Position numbers and translations under genes: made by a program
Shown here: positions 49,133-49,815 of the stretch, one piece after another
How positions within the stretch are numbered: the stretch's first letter is position 1
Layout: each line of letters opens with the position of its first letter
Source: CAG-238 sp963601575
Lineage (GTDB): Bacteria; Bacillota; Clostridia; Peptostreptococcales; Anaerovoracaceae
Length of the DNA: 49,815 nt
NCBI GenBank assembly: GCA_963601575.1
Contig: CAVCFO010000011.1
Location: 1-49,815 of the forward strand
Direction of reading: 5' to 3'
Notes under the pieces: model-generated
What the model was told of the DNA's origin: nothing
The model's input: only the letters and a program-made list of their open reading frames with translations
The model's database searches: none

Positions 49133-49815
49133 TGCGGGCGAATACGGAAAGAGACAAAGATATGGAAAGAAGTAAAGATATGGATATGGAGATGAACATA
49201 GAATTTCTTAAGGATGCGACTTTATTTTGCGGAATGAGCGAAGAGGAGATCTCAGATTCCCTGGAATTTTTCCGGGCGTATGAACATAATTTCAAGAAGG
49301 GCGCCATCATCCTATATGCAGGAGATGTTACGGATAAAATGGGACTTGTTATGCAAGGCAGCGTCACGATAGAAAGCGACGACGCATGGGGTAACAAGAC
49401 AATTCTAAGCAGTGTAGAGGCGGGGCAGTTTTTTTCGGAAACATATTCGCTGCTTCCGGACGAGCCAATGCTTGTAAATGTTGTAGCAAATGAAGACTGC
49501 CGCATCCTCTTTCTAAGGATCGGCAGCCTGAGGCGACTTCAAAATAATACGGACCGGTGGATGCTAAGATTCATCTCAAATCTATTGAGTATTTCTATAC
49601 ACAAGAACCTGATGCTTTCGAGCAGAAGCTTTCACACAGCGCCCAAGACTATTCGCGGACGGGTTATGTCTTATCTAAACTCCGTCTCCATGCAAAAGCA
49701 TGCCCGCGAATTTAACATTCCATTTGACCGTCAGCAGCTTGCGGATTATCTGAATCTCGAGCGCACCGCCCTATCCAAAGAGCTTGGAAAGATGAAGAAA
49801 GACGGCCTCATCGAC
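49132..49815 (+). CDS. Crp/Fnr family transcription regulator (3' end outside the window)
   Basis: The frame is open to the window end. It has a cyclic-nucleotide-binding-like beta domain (NFKKGAIILYAGDVTDKMGLVMQGSVTI, GQFFSETYSLL), a long dimer helix and the HTH with FDRQQLADYLNLERTALSKELGKMKKDGLID, typical of Crp/Fnr. No N-terminal Cys cluster for Fe-S is present, only one early Cys in ATLFCGMSEEE. The start is uncertain: 49132 (overlapping the mini-ORF stop), 49162 or 49192 all give the same domain. It probably responds to a small molecule or redox state. Confidence 0.88.
   Translation, partial: MRANTERDKDMERSKDMDMEMNIEFLKDATLFCGMSEEEISDSLEFFRAYEHNFKKGAIILYAGDVTDKMGLVMQGSVTIESDDAWGNKTILSSVEAGQFFSETYSLLPDEPMLVNVVANEDCRILFLRIGSLRRLQNNTDRWMLRFISNLLSISIHKNLMLSSRSFHTAPKTIRGRVMSYLNSVSMQKHAREFNIPFDRQQLADYLNLERTALSKELGKMKKDGLID

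Noticed and set aside
49011..49505. 164-codon open frame on the minus strand.
   Set aside because: Antisense to the Crp/Fnr regulator; its Ser-rich composition is that of a shadow frame.

Overview
The window looks like a draft-assembly scaffold (one 10-N gap) from an anaerobic Bacillota bacterium of clostridial type. The grounds are strong AGGAGG-like ribosome binding sites, TTGACA/TATAAT promoters, type II pantothenate kinase, several radical SAM enzymes, a yybP-ykoY riboswitch, Tad-like loci without secretin, and PadR/DUF2812 genes. I cannot name the genus. Almost everything from 5.2 to 46.7 kb is on the minus strand; the only exception I see is one tRNA-Ser.

Layout. 0-6.3 kb is mostly housekeeping: tRNA-Val (partial), tRNA-Met, a BFD-like [2Fe-2S] protein, a secreted FnIII/PepSY protein, lgt, an AAA_14/DUF4143 ATPase, ychF, a small HTH-like protein and coaW. 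6.4-22.1 kb is a dense accessory locus. In transcription order it encodes an anchored HExxH protease, a UPF0489-type candidate peptide arginase, a SPASM radical SAM enzyme, a second radical SAM enzyme, a SecA-like ATPase, a 44-residue membrane protein, a Thr/Ser/Arg repeat protein, an aldo/keto reductase with two Fe-S motifs, a large beta-rich protein and an anchored protein. A second SPASM enzyme, reductase, beta-rich protein and membrane protein follow. 22.1-28.2 kb is a Tad/Flp-like pilus or secretion locus (A) running straight into the accessory locus. 28.2-31.1 kb is a Ca2+/Mn2+ P-type ATPase under a yybP-ykoY riboswitch. 31.1-35.4 kb is a second, eroded Tad-like locus (B). 35.4-40.6 kb holds a RinA-like regulator, a P1B-type metal ATPase with its DUF6110 partner, rsmE and prmA. 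40.7-43.3 kb holds tRNA-Ser, a secreted protein and a PadR/DUF2812 pair. 43.4-46.3 kb is a 964-residue exonuclease III-reverse transcriptase fusion. 46.5-49.8 kb holds an orphan double-glycine-leader peptide, a second AAA_14 ATPase broken by the gap, a TetR pseudogene and a partial Crp/Fnr regulator.

The most unusual system is the 6.4-22.1 kb locus. It has the general plan of an accessory-Sec adhesin locus (SecA2-like motor plus low-complexity Ser/Thr repeat substrate), but in place of glycosyltransferases it carries radical SAM enzymes, Fe-S aldo/keto reductases and a candidate peptide arginase. The repeat protein supplies many Thr, Ser and Arg residues as possible targets. My working model is a heavily modified repeat protein, possibly exported or displayed with the adjacent Tad-like machinery; this is inference from gene content and spacing. 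The second striking object is the ExoIII-RT fusion, which resembles in domain order the APE-RT proteins of eukaryotic non-LTR retrotransposons.
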